NCBI GenBank assembly: GCA_904063045.1
Contig: CAJFCJ010000006.1
Coordinates: 3,922,408 to 3,986,407 of the forward strand
DNA from: Dimorphilus gyrociliatus
Taxonomy: Eukaryota; Annelida; Polychaeta; Dinophilidae
DNA length: 64,000 bases
Direction: 5' to 3'
The notes below the pieces were generated by a model. It did not search any database and had not been told where the DNA came from. It was given only the letters and a program-made list of their open reading frames with translations. This document shows, piece by piece, positions 42,355 to 54,205 of the stretch. The position numbers were made by a program, and so were the translations under genes. How positions within the stretch are numbered: position 1 is the stretch's first letter; each line of letters begins with the position of its first letter.

Positions 42355-44028
42355 TTAAAACATGCTACTTAAATTTTTTACCATATTTGACTTATCCTTT
42401 TCTACTTTTCTAAAAACTGGTTTAACGTCAAGATTGACATTATTTAAATATTCATGCTTTAGGCACATAATTGCGCTCCATCGTTTTGATGGATCATAGA
42501 TGATCATTTTCTGAAGAAATAAGCAAATATTATTAATTGATTTTTAATAAAAATATAAAAATAATCGTACGCGAAATAAATCCATGCCATCATTGTCTAA
42601 TCCCTGAATGTTAATTTCTTGAACTTTAAATTGTGGAAATCTAGTTTGAAAATCTGGAAGATTAGTAACACCCGGCCAAATATCTTCATTAGGAGTGCCT
42701 AATGTTCTAAATATTCTCATCAATTGATCAATTTCTGAATCAGCAGGAAAAAGGGGTTTGCCGGTAGGCTAAACAAGTTAAAACTCTTAAGAGAAAATAT
42801 GTAATAAAAGTTTTAAAATAATTTACCATTTCGGCAAAAATACATCCTAAGCTCCATATATCAACCGACGGACAATAAAAATCTGTTCCTAAAAGAATTT
42901 CTGGCGATCTATACCAAAGCGTTATTACCTAAAAGAGAAAAAGAAGATAAAACTCTTACTTTAAGTGCCTAGCTGAAAGTGTAAACGGATCGCATTAACT
43001 GTCGAAAATGCCAAAGGGAAAGCTTATTTAATATAAAATTTACCTCATGGGTGTATTTTCTTGAAGGAATTTGTATCATTCTAGCTAGTCCAAAGTCAGC
43101 AATCTTTATTTTACCATCAGAAGTTACTAGTAGGTTTTGAGGCTGGATGATTTTTATTTTATTAAATTGACAATATAAAAAGATTGTAAAATACTTTTAG
43201 ATCCCTGTGCAGTATTTTTCTACCATGACAAAAAGCCATACCGTCCAGTAATTGTTTCATGTAACTCTAAAATGAGGTATAGATTAATAAACCATGTAGA
43301 GATAGTAAATATAAATAAAAAAGCTAAGAATTGTAACAGAAAAATGACTTGACCATAAAAAATCATTTCGTCATGAAAGGAATTACGAATCTTAAGAAGC
43401 TTCGATAAAGTATTGACAAGTTCTATCTAACTCTAGCCTAGTTTTTGCGAGTTCTTTCAAATTATTGAAAATAAATAGATCTTCTATTCAAAGAAATGTT
43501 CACCTCTTTTAATAGTATAGGTTTATATAAGCACTGGTTTTGTTAACATAATTTGTTGAGCAAAGTTATCCCTGGCTTTGTTCCTTCAGGAACGTCTAGC
43601 TGCAGGGAACACTCACCTTTGTTAACTCATAATCTAATCCGCCATTTTGTTCCATTAACTTCTTTAAATCCATGTCACAAAATTCAAAAACCAAATAAAG
43701 TTTGTAAGTTGAATTTGACCCTTGCTGAGGTGTATCGCAAAAAACATTTAACAATTTAACAACATTGTCATGCTCGAGCTGCTTCAGCATGTTCACCTCT
43801 CGTAAAGCTGTGCTAGGAACACCTTCTCTTTCCCTAAATTGTAAGTTTATAGCATTTAATATTTTATAATAATAATAATAATAATAAATTATATCTAGCT
43901 TACCCATTTTTGTTATAGTCGATTCGCTTTAGAGCCACGCACTCTCCGGTTAATGAGTTAATTGCCTTATAGACAACTCCATAGGTCCCTTCCCCTAGTT
44001 TTTCCTTCCTTTCGTATGATGTTTGCAT
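42355..44028 (-). CDS. CDK1/CDK2-like cyclin-dependent kinase, PSTALRE variant
   Basis: Cyclin-dependent kinase close to CDK1/CDK2, about 300 residues in roughly seven exons. Start [14 protein letters not shown] at 44028. The glycine loop [10 protein letters not shown] keeps the inhibitory Thr-Tyr pair; VALKRI carries the catalytic lysine. The cyclin-binding helix reads [14 protein letters not shown], i.e. PSTALRE where CDK1/2/3 have PSTAIRE. Then [17 protein letters not shown], the catalytic loop HRDLKPQNLL, DFGLARM, and the T-loop [20 protein letters not shown] with the activating threonine. Late exons give [13 protein letters not shown], then [16 protein letters not shown]; the last exon ([11 protein letters not shown] ...) ends at 42355 with a longer basic tail than CDK1/2. 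Insert [17 protein letters not shown] between strands 4 and 5 is longer than in CDK2. It is either a diverged paralog or the lineage's own CDK1/2. Head-to-head with IFT54. Confidence 0.87.
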
Positions 44029-44647
44029 CTTATGTACCCAGCCTATGGTATGTCGATCAAATCCTTTTATCAAACAAGATATTACGTGTATTTTCGACTA
44101 CATTTCCATCCCTCCTGACCCCTTCTAAGTTCCGCGCTCTGGTGTTGCCGCGTTTATTTTCATAGTATCGCAGCAATAAAGTCCGCATTTAATTTCCAGT
44201 GATACTCTTCAATCACAATCTTATGAATTGTCAATAGTTCACAGTTTGCTACCCAAACAGATTGCATGATACAGTATTATTATCTATTAGTAGAAATCGA
44301 TTCATCAAAAATTGATAACAGTAAATACAAAAATTCGAAAAGAGTTTTTTAGTAATCAAGCTTCGCGCTGGAAACCACTTCTTAATCGGGTTCTACTTCT
44401 TATTTTCACTTTTTAAGAATGGTGAAAAAGATTTTTTTACTCATAGTGATAAAAATAAATATATAAATGCATCTTGAATTGTCTTATTAAAAAATTTTTT
44501 CGTTGCCATAGAAATTACATTTGACAACAATGCTACGCATGCGCCCAACCAAATTCCAAAGCAGACGGATTTAGCGACTGTTTTGAACAACTCTTAGGAG
44601 TTTTTATGATTTTATAAATAAACTAAAGGAAACAAACAGAATCGAAG
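44029..44647. promoter_or_regulatory. Divergent promoter region, CDK-like / IFT54
   Basis: 619 bp between start codons of the CDK-like gene (-) and IFT54 (+). The IFT54-proximal part holds an X-box-like element (annotated separately) at 44502-44515 and the palindromic CGCATGCG (about 44536-44543). No other recognisable motif. Confidence 0.5.
44502..44515 (+). promoter_or_regulatory. RFX X-box-like element upstream of IFT54
   Basis: GTTGCCATAGAAAT matches GTHNYYATRRNAAC at 13 of 14 positions (last C is T). It lies about 135 bp upstream of the IFT54 start codon and about 475 bp from that of the CDK-like gene. Confidence 0.5.
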
Positions 44648-47600
44648 ATGAATGACGAAATTGTTAAAAAGACTAAAGACACTTTAGGAAAAGTTATTAA
44701 AAATCACCCTCCTCTAACTGACAAATTACTCAATAAGCCACCTTTTCGTTATTTGCATGATATAATGACATCGGTAAAAATTTTAATCAAAAGAAATTAG
44801 ATAAAAATCTCTAATAAATATTTATTATTTTCTTTTAAGGTAATTAAAAGCACTGGGTTCATGAAAGGATTATTCGATGAGTCCGAAATGCAGTCTGAAA
44901 ATGTTAAGGTAAAAATGAATTATGAAATAAACATATTCTAAACAAATACTGTTTCTGGCTATGTATATTAAAAAGCAAAAAAATATTAAATAATTATTAT
45001 TTTATGTAATAAAAACAAGAATCATTAATCTCATTATATTACGAGTGTGTTATTGGTAACATTCCAATTGCATTTATAATAATCATATTGATGTACTTGT
45101 GAAGGAAAATCAATTTCTTAAGCTTAATAATATTCAAAAATGCAAAAAAAAACAGCATAAAACTTATTACCACTTTAAATTTAATGTATTCTAAAATTTA
45201 CCTTAATATTTAATAACTATTTATTAATTTCTCCACAGGACAGAGATGCTAAAGTAGCCTTTTTACAGAAAGTTATTGATATTGTTGGTAAGTTTTGAAA
45301 CATTTGTCTTTTTAAATTAAACTATTAAACGATATTGGAATTTATAATATAAAATTTTGTTTAAATTTCAATTTAGCTTTGGTTACCGGTGAAAAACCGA
45401 GTGCTAGACCGTCTAAAATTGTTGCTGGCCAAGAACCTGAAAAGACAAATGAATTCCTACAGTTATTAGCGGCAGCTGTCAATAAAAAACCCGATAATGA
45501 GTCAGTGGTTCGAAAAGTATTAAGAGGTAAGAATAATTTATATTCAGAGAATAATACAAGTGCTTGTATAGAATTTTTCGAATATCTTTAATGATTATCT
45601 TTATTAATGTGAGACAAATGTGCCATTAGGCTCAGGGAGAAAGAAGGACAGAGAAGGATCTGCAGCTAGGTCCAAAGATGATAAAAACAAGGAAAAGAAG
45701 GATGATGATAAGAGACGAAAGGATAAGAAAGATAGAGATAGGGATAGGGATAGAGAAGATAAGGACGAGAAAGAAAAGGATGAGAAAGAGAGCAGAAGAA
45801 AGCATAAAGATAAGCGTAGTAGAGATCAGTCTAGAGAAAAAGAAGATAAAGACGAAAAGAGGGAGAGGAGAAAAGAGAGAGAAAGAGAAAAGGAAAAGGA
45901 GAGAGAAAGAGAAAAGGAAAAGGAGAGAGAAAGAGAAAAGGAAAAGGAGAGAGAAAAAGAAAACAATTCAACACCAGAAAACGAAGAGAAACACGAATCT
46001 GTATGTATTTCTATTTACGCGTTAACATTAAACACAAGTTTTTTTTAACTTTACAAAAAGAACACCTCTTTATTTTGAAAAGCAAATTTATAAGATGTAA
46101 TTATTATTAGATTATCACAAATTAATAAAATTAAAAAGAAATCCCCTCCCCTTCTAATTATACGTAAAGCATGAAAAATAACCTATAAGTAAAGAAAAGA
46201 ACAAAAAGTCAAGTGTGTAATTCAATATCAGATTTAGACTCAAATTAACCAGAAAATTCTTTTAAAACGAATTTTTTTCGTTAAACTAAAGTAATAAAAC
46301 CTTTAAAATATTTAATAGGAAAAAAATTAAAAGAAGATGAAAGAAATCTAATTATTTATCTATTATTTCTCGTTTCTCTTACTATTTAATTTATATGATT
46401 AAGAGTAGAATCCAAAAACCAAATTCATATTTAGAAATACCTATTTTACTGATTAAAAAATGTATAAAAAATGTAGAAAAAACCCCCAAAACCTTCAAGT
46501 TCCCTAAAGACTGGTAAGCAAAATGCCAAAATATCACAATCCGTTCCTTTTTTCATACCCTATTAAATGTTGTAGAAAGACAGAAATATATATATATATA
46601 TATATATTCTTATTTATATACATGCATACATATACTATATATATATATTAATGTACTGATTAGTATTATTTTTGTTTTCTAAATGGAGAATTTTCTATAA
46701 AAAGCATTAGAAGAGTATCTTTAAATGAAGTTTGGCTGCATTTTTAATAAGGTCATTTGCATTTCAATTTACCATTGGGTTTTTATTCTGGACAAATAAT
46801 ATTTACAAATACACTTAGGTTAAACAGTAATTTTGTAAGATAAAAGTTCAGGAAATATCTTAATTTCTCCTTTTCTGATGCAAAAGAAAATTCTCTGCTT
46901 CTATTTCTTATTATTCTTCGTTGTTTGTGTGATCTCACGGAATCACGTGTGTATTACCCTGTGGTCACAGATGCAGAATGGAGACTCCTCTGAAACGGAA
47001 AAACGAGAAGGTCATAGACCCCCTAGACCCACTTCTGCAAAGGGTCGGCGAAGGCCTAGACATGGTAGTTTATTATTTTTCACCGCATATTTTTTTTTTT
47101 ACGAAAAGTTTGCGGTGCTTTTTTATGTGTGGTTTGTGGTTATTTGTAATCAGGTAGGAAGAATGAAGATGACGATTCGGGTGTTGATGAGCCATTAAGG
47201 AGGAGAGGAGGTCTGTGAAAAGATTTTTAAACAAAAAATATCACTCTTCTATCCGTTTTTCTATCTTGGCTTATGTTTAGTCCAATAAATTGTTCCTTTT
47301 TTTTCTTTTCTTTATATTTTCGAGCTTTTTATCTCGTTTCTTTTTTCAGTGGACGAAGAGGGAAACGAACTCAAAGAAGCTGTTATTCCACCTCAAGTTG
47401 CTGCGTCGTTAGTATAATTATTTTTTAAAGGCTAAACGAATTCAATTATTTAACAAAGGAGCTTTCTCCTTACATTAAAATCGCTTGAATGAAACTTATC
47501 TAAAGCTAATCTTTTTTATTTGATAAATTCTTACTCTATCTTTCATTTAATAGGCGAGCCGCTAGACCGGGAAGTGCCAGACCTGCTGCCCCGCGGCCGA

Positions 47601-48256
47601 AACAAAAGGATAATGCACCTCCTGCAGAAGATAATCAACATTTGATGGCTGGAAAAGTTCCCAATGTGATTGTTGATAAAGCTGACGATTCAGATGATGA
47701 TTTTGTCGCCAAGGAAGAAGAGGATCAACCAATGCCGATGAATGATGCTCCAATGAGGAAAGCCGATATAGATGAAGACGATGATGAGGATCACGGAGGT
47801 TTAGTTAAGAAAATTTTAGAAACAAAAAAAGAACAAGAAGAAGCCATGGCTAAAAGGAGTGGAAAGGTTACCATTGAAAGAACGACTCAATCGGATGCCA
47901 CTAAGAGAAAACAGAGGGAATTAGTTCAGAAAGAGATGGACGCTCTCAGGAATTCTATTCAAACTCTAACTAGGTCGGCAAATCCTCTTGGCAAAATGAT
48001 GGACTACGTTCAAGAAGATTTAGATTCTATGCAAAAAGAAATGATCACTTGGAAAGACGAGAACGAAGTTAACATTAGGGAATTGAAAATGGAACAAACT
48101 AGGACGAATGACGTTCTCGAGCCATTAAAAGCGAAATTGGTGAATGTCGATCAACAAATTTCGGATCAACTTGATTTAATTGCAGCAACTAAATCTTCGA
48201 TCTTAAGAAATGAAGATAGGATTCATAAGATGTTGTCGAGTATAACCAAGTCTTGA
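44648..48256 (+). CDS. TRAF3IP1: IFT54 / TRAF3IP1 intraflagellar transport protein
   Basis: Homolog of IFT54 (MIP-T3), a subunit of the IFT-B complex that binds IFT20 and tubulin and is needed for cilium assembly. The N-terminal calponin-homology-like domain covers the first exons: [51 protein letters not shown], and [20 protein letters not shown]. The middle (45620-46003) is an extreme Lys/Glu/Arg/Asp-rich stretch with a 24-bp in-frame tandem repeat encoding EREREKEK. After a long intron of about 965 bp the [16 protein letters not shown] segment (exon near 46969-47064) matches the family's RPPRPSSAKG motif. The C-terminal coiled coil, which binds IFT20, is in the last exon: [19 protein letters not shown] and [13 protein letters not shown]. 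The stop at 48256 is followed directly by AATAAA. Confidence 0.92.
45886..45960 (+). repeat. 24-bp coding tandem repeat (EREREKEK)
   Basis: Inside the IFT54 gene about three copies of a purine-only 24-bp unit encode EREREKEK in frame, with a degenerate fourth copy. The strand asymmetry is complete: the run is all A and G. It lies in the charged linker between the CH-like and coiled-coil domains, so length change would stay in frame. Confidence 0.75.
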
Positions 48257-49239
48257 AATAAACAAAAGACAAAAAATAAATATAATTTTTTTTTCTGTTT
48301 TCGTTTTGTAAATATAATGAATTGTAAACGACTTAATTTTCACAATATACTGTTTCTTTCTCCTTTTCTTTGCATCCCTAAATAGAATACAATTTTCGGT
48401 CTAAATTGTTTCTTTCTCTTTCTCTCTCTCTTTCTCTAAACAGCATCTTTCTGTTACAATTATCCTTCTAAATATTCTACCTCGTAATCTATGAAGAAAT
48501 GTACTCTATTTAACTATTTTCAAAATGTCTTAACATGCAATATATACACAATCACAAAACAGTATATTTCTAGATAAATACAATCTGATTTTGGTCGATA
48601 TTTATAAATTTGCGGGAGAAAATGTAATATTATAGTCATATTTCTTCTACTAACAGAATAAAATCGGTAGATATATTTGAAAAAGAAATAATTTTCTTGA
48701 AAATTTATGTCATAAACCGAATTTTTTATATTGAATTTATCTCTCTCTCTCTTTCTTCTTTCTCTTTCCTTCCTAATAGGAAACTTATCGGAGAAGGTTA
48801 AGTCTACTATCTTTGAAATATTATAACATTGTAGTCTTTAAGGCCAATTTCTTCATTTTTCTCAACCTTTTTGTCTAACTAAAAATTAGATAATTTATAT
48901 TAAGAATAATAATATTCTCTTTTTCTTCTCTTAAGCAAACAAAATTGTCTCGTACAAGTAGCTTTATAACTATTTAGTCATATTTATGGTAAAAAAATTA
49001 AATATACAGATGGCGTTCAACAATAATAATAGGTTACCGGTTCCGACGTTATATGAATTGTGCTGATAAAGCGATTGACCGTTAGCTCGTTGCTACAGGT
49101 AACTAAACAAGCGAGTTGGTGATTGTATTGGTTGCGGCTTTCAACTATCGTATTTAAATTCCAAGTACTAAATCTTCATTAAAATTTGTTAAAATGTATG
49201 TTTAACACCTCTTTGAACTAGTAAATTTGTTAATTTAGG
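48257..49239. promoter_or_regulatory. IFT54 3' flank and ODAD1-like promoter / 5' UTR
   Basis: About 980 bp. It starts with the IFT54 poly(A) signal (48258-48263), contains two CT-rich simple stretches (about 48408-48436 and 48740-48772), and ends with the ODAD1-like promoter. A probable first exon ends near 49193 (AAAAT|GTATGT). An X-box-like element is at 49089-49103. Confidence 0.5.
49089..49103 (+). promoter_or_regulatory. RFX X-box-like element upstream of ODAD1-like gene
   Basis: GTTGCTACAGGTAAC fits RYYNYY-N3-RRNRAC completely and gives the near-canonical half-sites GTTGCT and GGTAAC. It is about 90-150 bp upstream of the probable start. Confidence 0.55.
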
Positions 49240-51462
49240 ATGCCGAGACCGCGATCAGCTTCATCGGATGCCAGCGATGCAGGAGAGGGAATGGCTCAAG
49301 AAGAACTACAAAGATTGAAGAGGAGTTACAGATCGACTGAAGTTAATAAACAGCAATATACTAATGAGAGTCAAACCCTTATCCGTAAACAGAGGTATTA
49401 GGAGAATATTTATGAAATTTTACGATAACCTTCTATCAAAATCTTTGATCTGTTATTTATTTCACTTGTCATGAGGATATTCGTATTTTCCACTGAACGA
49501 ATTCTTAATTACGGGTCGATGAACTACAAAATATCACTGTTAATACAAAATGTTAATGTATTTTAGGCAAGAACTTGAGCAACTTGACAAAAGCATTCAA
49601 GAGTGTCTAAAAGAGCTACGTCTAATTGAATCAACATCCAACAAAAAGAAAGACGATACAAACGTAAACTCTCTGACAGATTTAGGAAATAAACTAAGTA
49701 AAACCCCTTTCATTTCGCATTTATAAGAAAGACAAATGAATATATATTATATAAATTACAAATTGCCTCTTTTTCTTGTAATAGCTGAAACGGAGAAAGC
49801 AATCGTTGATGAAATTAGACAGCAGGAGGATCTAAAAGCTGAAATTAAGGAATGGGAAGCTAAATGTAAAAAGCAAAACCAAAACATGGGAGGGTCAAAT
49901 ATGTCCCATCAGCACAATGTTAAAGTTCAGAGAAATATCGGAAAACTAGAAAATCAATTGGATCAAGCAAATAGCAGATTTTCAAAGTTGCTAAGTACGA
50001 ATGCGAATTTAAGAAACGAAATCGAGTCACTAAGAGTTGAACGAACTCGTTTCGATAATGTTTATAAGAAATTAGAACGAAAATTGAACGATTTGAAAAG
50101 AGAGACAGGAGAAGTTATAGACATATCAACGCAAGCTTACGATCAAAGGTTTGACAGTATATTTGTAAATTTAAATTTTAACTTTATTTATAACACCAGA
50201 GAGGATGCTCAAACGAAGATGATTCAACTTAAGGAAAAATCCGATAAAGATATTGCACAGCACAATGCCGAAATGAAGGAATTAATGAGAATAATTGATC
50301 ACGACAGAAAACTGAGAGAGTTTATGAATGTTAAAGGTGCTGATAGAGAGGAAGACCCACAACAGAGAGCTTGGAAACAAAACATCGGTAAGAATTAAAC
50401 AGAGATAGCCATCTAGAATTAATATTGAAATTGTTTTTTATTTCATAGAAAAAAGAGAAGCTCAAAGACGAAAAGCATCTCAAACCGACACTGTTGAATC
50501 GTACGAACAAGCGATGGAGAGAATTAAGGAAATCACACAAGAAAATGATATTCAAATGTTGGTTAAAAAATTTATAGAAGTAGAGGATAAAAACTTCGCT
50601 CTTTTCAACTATGTTAATGAACAAAACAATCAAATTGAGCAGTTGCAAAACGAAATTTCAGAGGTTTGCTAAATAATTGAGTTTCCCTAACTATTAATTG
50701 TTATTCTCTTTTAGATACAAGAGAATATTGGAAAGTATGAGAAGGAAGGTACCGAAATGGAAGAGGAACGGAAAGATATCATGAGACGTTTGGAAAATCG
50801 TCAACGTAATGCCTCAAAAGAAGCAGATGTCTTTGAAGAAAAACATAAGGCTGTTATGAAAATATTAGATCAACTGAAAGACGGCATACAATCATTGTTT
50901 GACAAAATCAATTGTGATAAGAACGCTTTGGGTGATATGCTGGGAGCGCAGGAGGGAATGAATGAACAGAATATTATGCAATACATGGGTCCCATTGAAC
51001 AACGTACAAATGAACTTCTCAAAATACAAGGCTACGTCTTGATGCAAAAAGTACGCTTTCCTAATTGAATTATTTGCTCATCATTTATTACTTTCGTTTC
51101 GTTGTCAATTAACAGGATCACGATCAAGATTTTACCAAAAAACAACATAGTTTATTAGGTGAGGGACCCGCACCACCTCAAAACCTTCCAATAATTGAAC
51201 CCCCGTCTGTTGGGTAAGTTTCTAAAACTTTAAGGGAAAAGTCGTATCACATCTTTTAAAATATTTTAACAGAGACGATTTGGATAGCGATCCAAACGAA
51301 GTGAGTGACGATGAAAGGCGGCCAATGACAAGAACGGAATTGGAACAAAAGGCTCTTAGGTCAGTCCATAAGCGAGAAGCAACAATGAAGAACCAGCCTT
51401 TCAGATATGATTTGGGAAATAATGACAAAGGAAAGAAAAAGGAAAAGGGAAGAAAATATTGA
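49240..51462 (+). CDS. ODAD1/CCDC63-like outer dynein arm docking protein
   Basis: Coiled-coil protein of the CCDC114(ODAD1)/CCDC63 family (Chlamydomonas DC2), part of the docking complex that fixes outer dynein arms to doublet microtubules in motile cilia. About eight exons. Start ATG at 49240 (MPRPRSASSDASDAGEG); a preceding non-coding or one-codon exon may splice in at AAAAT|GTATGT near 49193. Coiled coil runs almost throughout (EELQRLKRSYRSTEVNKQQY, VQRNIGKLENQLDQANSRFS). The family signature is the block EVEDKNFALFNYVNEQNNQI in the exon at about 50449-50665. The C-terminus contains the acidic DDLDSDPNEVSDDERRPMTR and a basic end KGKKKEKGRKY. I cannot separate ODAD1 from CCDC63. It lies head-to-tail behind IFT54, about 1 kb away. 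AATAAA is near 51494. Confidence 0.88.
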
Positions 51463-52894
51463 TCTAGATTATGGAGACATCATTAACAACAAATAAATAG
51501 TATCTACTTTATTAATGAAATATCTGCTTATGTTTATTTATTATACAGAATTATTTTTTTTTATATTAAAGAAAGAATTAAAGAATTAAAGCTTCGTAAC
51601 ATTAATAATTCCTTTAATATAATATCCATCTATTGGATCGTCAAATAAAAAAAAGACTATCTTGTAAGGTGCAGAGAAGTTATAGGACTAAATTTTGTCA
51701 TTGTAGTTACTACATACTTTCATTTCAATTAAAATCTACCAAGTGAGCCTCCAAGTGGTTTTCCCGGAAATATAGCACAATAATTTAATAAAAATTATTC
51801 TATACCAAGGCAATCAACTAATCAGCTTTGGAAGAGACATGAGGCAAGAAATGGATAGAGGAGGAGGATATATTAATATACTAATATATATATAAACTGT
51901 ATATATATAGTAAACATATCAATCAATTGTAATTAAGCGAATCAAGCCCTTCGATAATAACGAGATTCCGGAAAAGAAAAGATAATAATCCCATCAATAA
52001 GAAAAAACAAGCATACTGAGACAAGGAAAAAAGCCTTAGAGATTATTTTTCATAAAATTGCTAACTCTCTTTCAGAGTTTATATTATAGAAAGTAGGTAT
52101 AGATTATTTTGGAATAGCATATATACATACACATCTTATAAAAGAAAAAGGTATGCTTATTGGTTGCTGAAAAATTAAAATGTAAGCCTCTTAAGGAAAT
52201 TGAAGCATATGCTATGACTATTTTTCTCTAAGATAGCTTCTTAAGCTCCAAAATAGATATGAAAAAATAAATTGATTTCAAATCTAAACTATTTCTAGTA
52301 AAATTATAAATTTTTCATTATTCTGAAAGGCTTTTTTCTTAAATCTTTTTAATTAACTTTTTTTAATTAACTTTCATCGGTTATAGTACAAGCAAAAAGC
52401 GTTCTTCATTAAGCGCAGTTCCGCATTAAATCAAGACAGTCGGAATTACAAATTAATCAACTGTAAATTAACTTCTTTTGGTTTGAGAAGCTTGCTATCT
52501 TAACAAAACTAAAAAGTAGGAATCGATTTAAGGTAAGATCTAGATAATTAGTCGAAAACATTAAAAATGAATATAGTTTTATTTCAAAAATAGAACAAGA
52601 ACATTCTTTTTTTCTAATTAGTATTTTGGTAGGATAAATTGAAAGACAAAGATGAATGATATTAGGGGAATATAATACATTAATCAGGTTATAGTTTATT
52701 GTTACTAATACCCTCAATGAAGTATTGTATTTATAATCTTTAACATATTTCCCATAATGATTATTTATATTGCAAATATTTATGTATGCAGTGGCTAATA
52801 GAATAAAAAGATAATTAGATTACATAAGTATACGATATTAAACTTTATTATACAGTAGGTGTGAAAGATCAAATGCTAAATCTTCATTAGTTAA
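51463..52894. other. Intergenic between convergent genes
   Basis: About 1.4 kb of AT-rich DNA after the ODAD1-like gene and before the 3' end of the NUDT18-like gene. It contains a TA-type microsatellite near 51875-51912 with an embedded AAACTGTATATA. The open frame 52457-52717 (-) has no family signature. Confidence 0.5.
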
Positions 52895-53734
52895 TTAGCT
52901 CTTATAAAATAGAACAGATCCAAATGTTTTAGACCTATACTTTATTTCATTCCTTAAAAATTCGCTTTTAATTATTTTCCATGAAAAAGGCTCTTTTATT
53001 TGACCTATCGTAAGTGGGTCTGGCTCAGATAAAATTGTAAGACAAAGTCCATCGTTTTTCTCCTTTGGATGAGCATTAGCATTATGTTCAATTGACACTA
53101 TTCCATTGACTTTAGGCTCTCTGACAAATCCAAAAGCTAGTAATAGTATTCTCAATAAAGGAACAACTATACAAGTATCGGAAGCATAAAGTTCAACAAC
53201 CGGAAGTCCATGACAGACCTGTTTATTCTTACAGGATTCGTAAAATAGAACTTTAAGTTCTGGATCATCCCTAATGAATATCGCACGGATATATATTCGA
53301 GCATATCCGTTTAAAACTGGCAATGAATTTCTTGGTATCATATCACTTACAGTATATTTATAACCAATTTCCATAATTGGTAAAATATCTAAACTTTTCA
53401 ATTTTACACTCATATGAATTTCTTTAAAGTCGAAAAATTTTGAACATTCAATTACTCTCTTATCCTTAATTTTTGTTTTTATTTCACCACCAATTATTTT
53501 GCCAGCGAATATGAACTTTAAGGAGAGTCTTTTTTTATTTTCTACGCTAATTAATGTTTCTGGTTCAAATTTAAGTCCTGTTAATTCCAGAACAATCCTC
53601 TTTATGGCTTGCTGAAACGAAATTAACACATTTTTTTGTTTTCTAATAGGGCAATAGCCTCTTATATTTATTCTCTTACTTGGATTTCTCATATAAACAG
53701 TATATATAAACACCGTTGTTGAGTTTACGCGCAT
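52895..53734 (-). CDS. NUDT18-like protein with degenerate Nudix box
   Basis: Single-exon open frame of 279 residues that resembles the C-terminal two thirds of NUDT18 (MTH3), which hydrolyses oxidised guanine nucleoside diphosphates. Matching blocks: LTGLKFEPETLISVE, LKFIFAGKIIGGEIKT, LDILPIMEIGYKY, DGLCLTILSEPDPL and EPFSWKIIKSEFL. The region aligned with the Nudix box end REUXEEXGU reads RIVLELTGL, so two of the three metal-binding glutamate positions are Ile and Leu; the GX5E half is not recognisable in the residues before it. Loss of metal binding would abolish hydrolase activity, so this is a pseudoenzyme, a diverging pseudogene, or a model missing an upstream exon. Reading is uninterrupted for 279 codons, which argues against an old pseudogene. 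The start is uncertain (ATG at 53734 or 53692). Confidence 0.62.
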   Translation of the reverse strand: MRVNSTTVFIYTVYMRNPSKRINIRGYCPIRKQKNVLISFQQAIKRIVLELTGLKFEPETLISVENKKRLSLKFIFAGKIIGGEIKTKIKDKRVIECSKFFDFKEIHMSVKLKSLDILPIMEIGYKYTVSDMIPRNSLPVLNGYARIYIRAIFIRDDPELKVLFYESCKNKQVCHGLPVVELYASDTCIVVPLLRILLLAFGFVREPKVNGIVSIEHNANAHPKEKNDGLCLTILSEPDPLTIGQIKEPFSWKIIKSEFLRNEIKYRSKTFGSVLFYKS

Positions 53735-53825
53735 ATATTGTGTAGGTTTATATATACCTATGTACTCGTATATTTAAATAAATAGATCCGTAGATCTTTA
53801 CAAATGGATTGATATATTCTCTAAA

Positions 53826-53846
53826 TATATATATATATATATATAT
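53826..53846. repeat. (TA)n microsatellite upstream of the NUDT18-like gene
   Basis: About ten TA units in the short gap between the NUDT18-like gene and the preceding small gene. Confidence 0.8.
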
Positions 53847-54205
53847 ACAATATAAACCGTACACTTTTGTATATAGAACTTTAAATAAAGATTAATTCTT
53901 CCTACTCTTTCATCTAAAAAGCATTCAAAAAGTATAGATAAAAGGACCTAACATAATAAAGTTTCATTATTTTTTTATAATTTACTGAAGGCAATCTCTA
54001 TATGTATCGTCTGACTTAATTATTCTTGTTGAAAGCTTTAATTTTAAAGAATTCTGTGAAAAATGAGAATTTATAAAACGAACAATTAGTCTAGATTTTT
54101 TCCCCTATTTATAAATTAATTATTAATAATATATTTAATGCTTTTACACTTTGGTTTATTTTTAGATGATTGTGTTTATAGGCTGTTAAAGGATTTTTGT
54201 GTGCT

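Noticed and set aside
47562-47753. Minus-strand open frame opposite IFT54
   Set aside because: It lies inside a conserved IFT54 coding exon and has no homology of its own.
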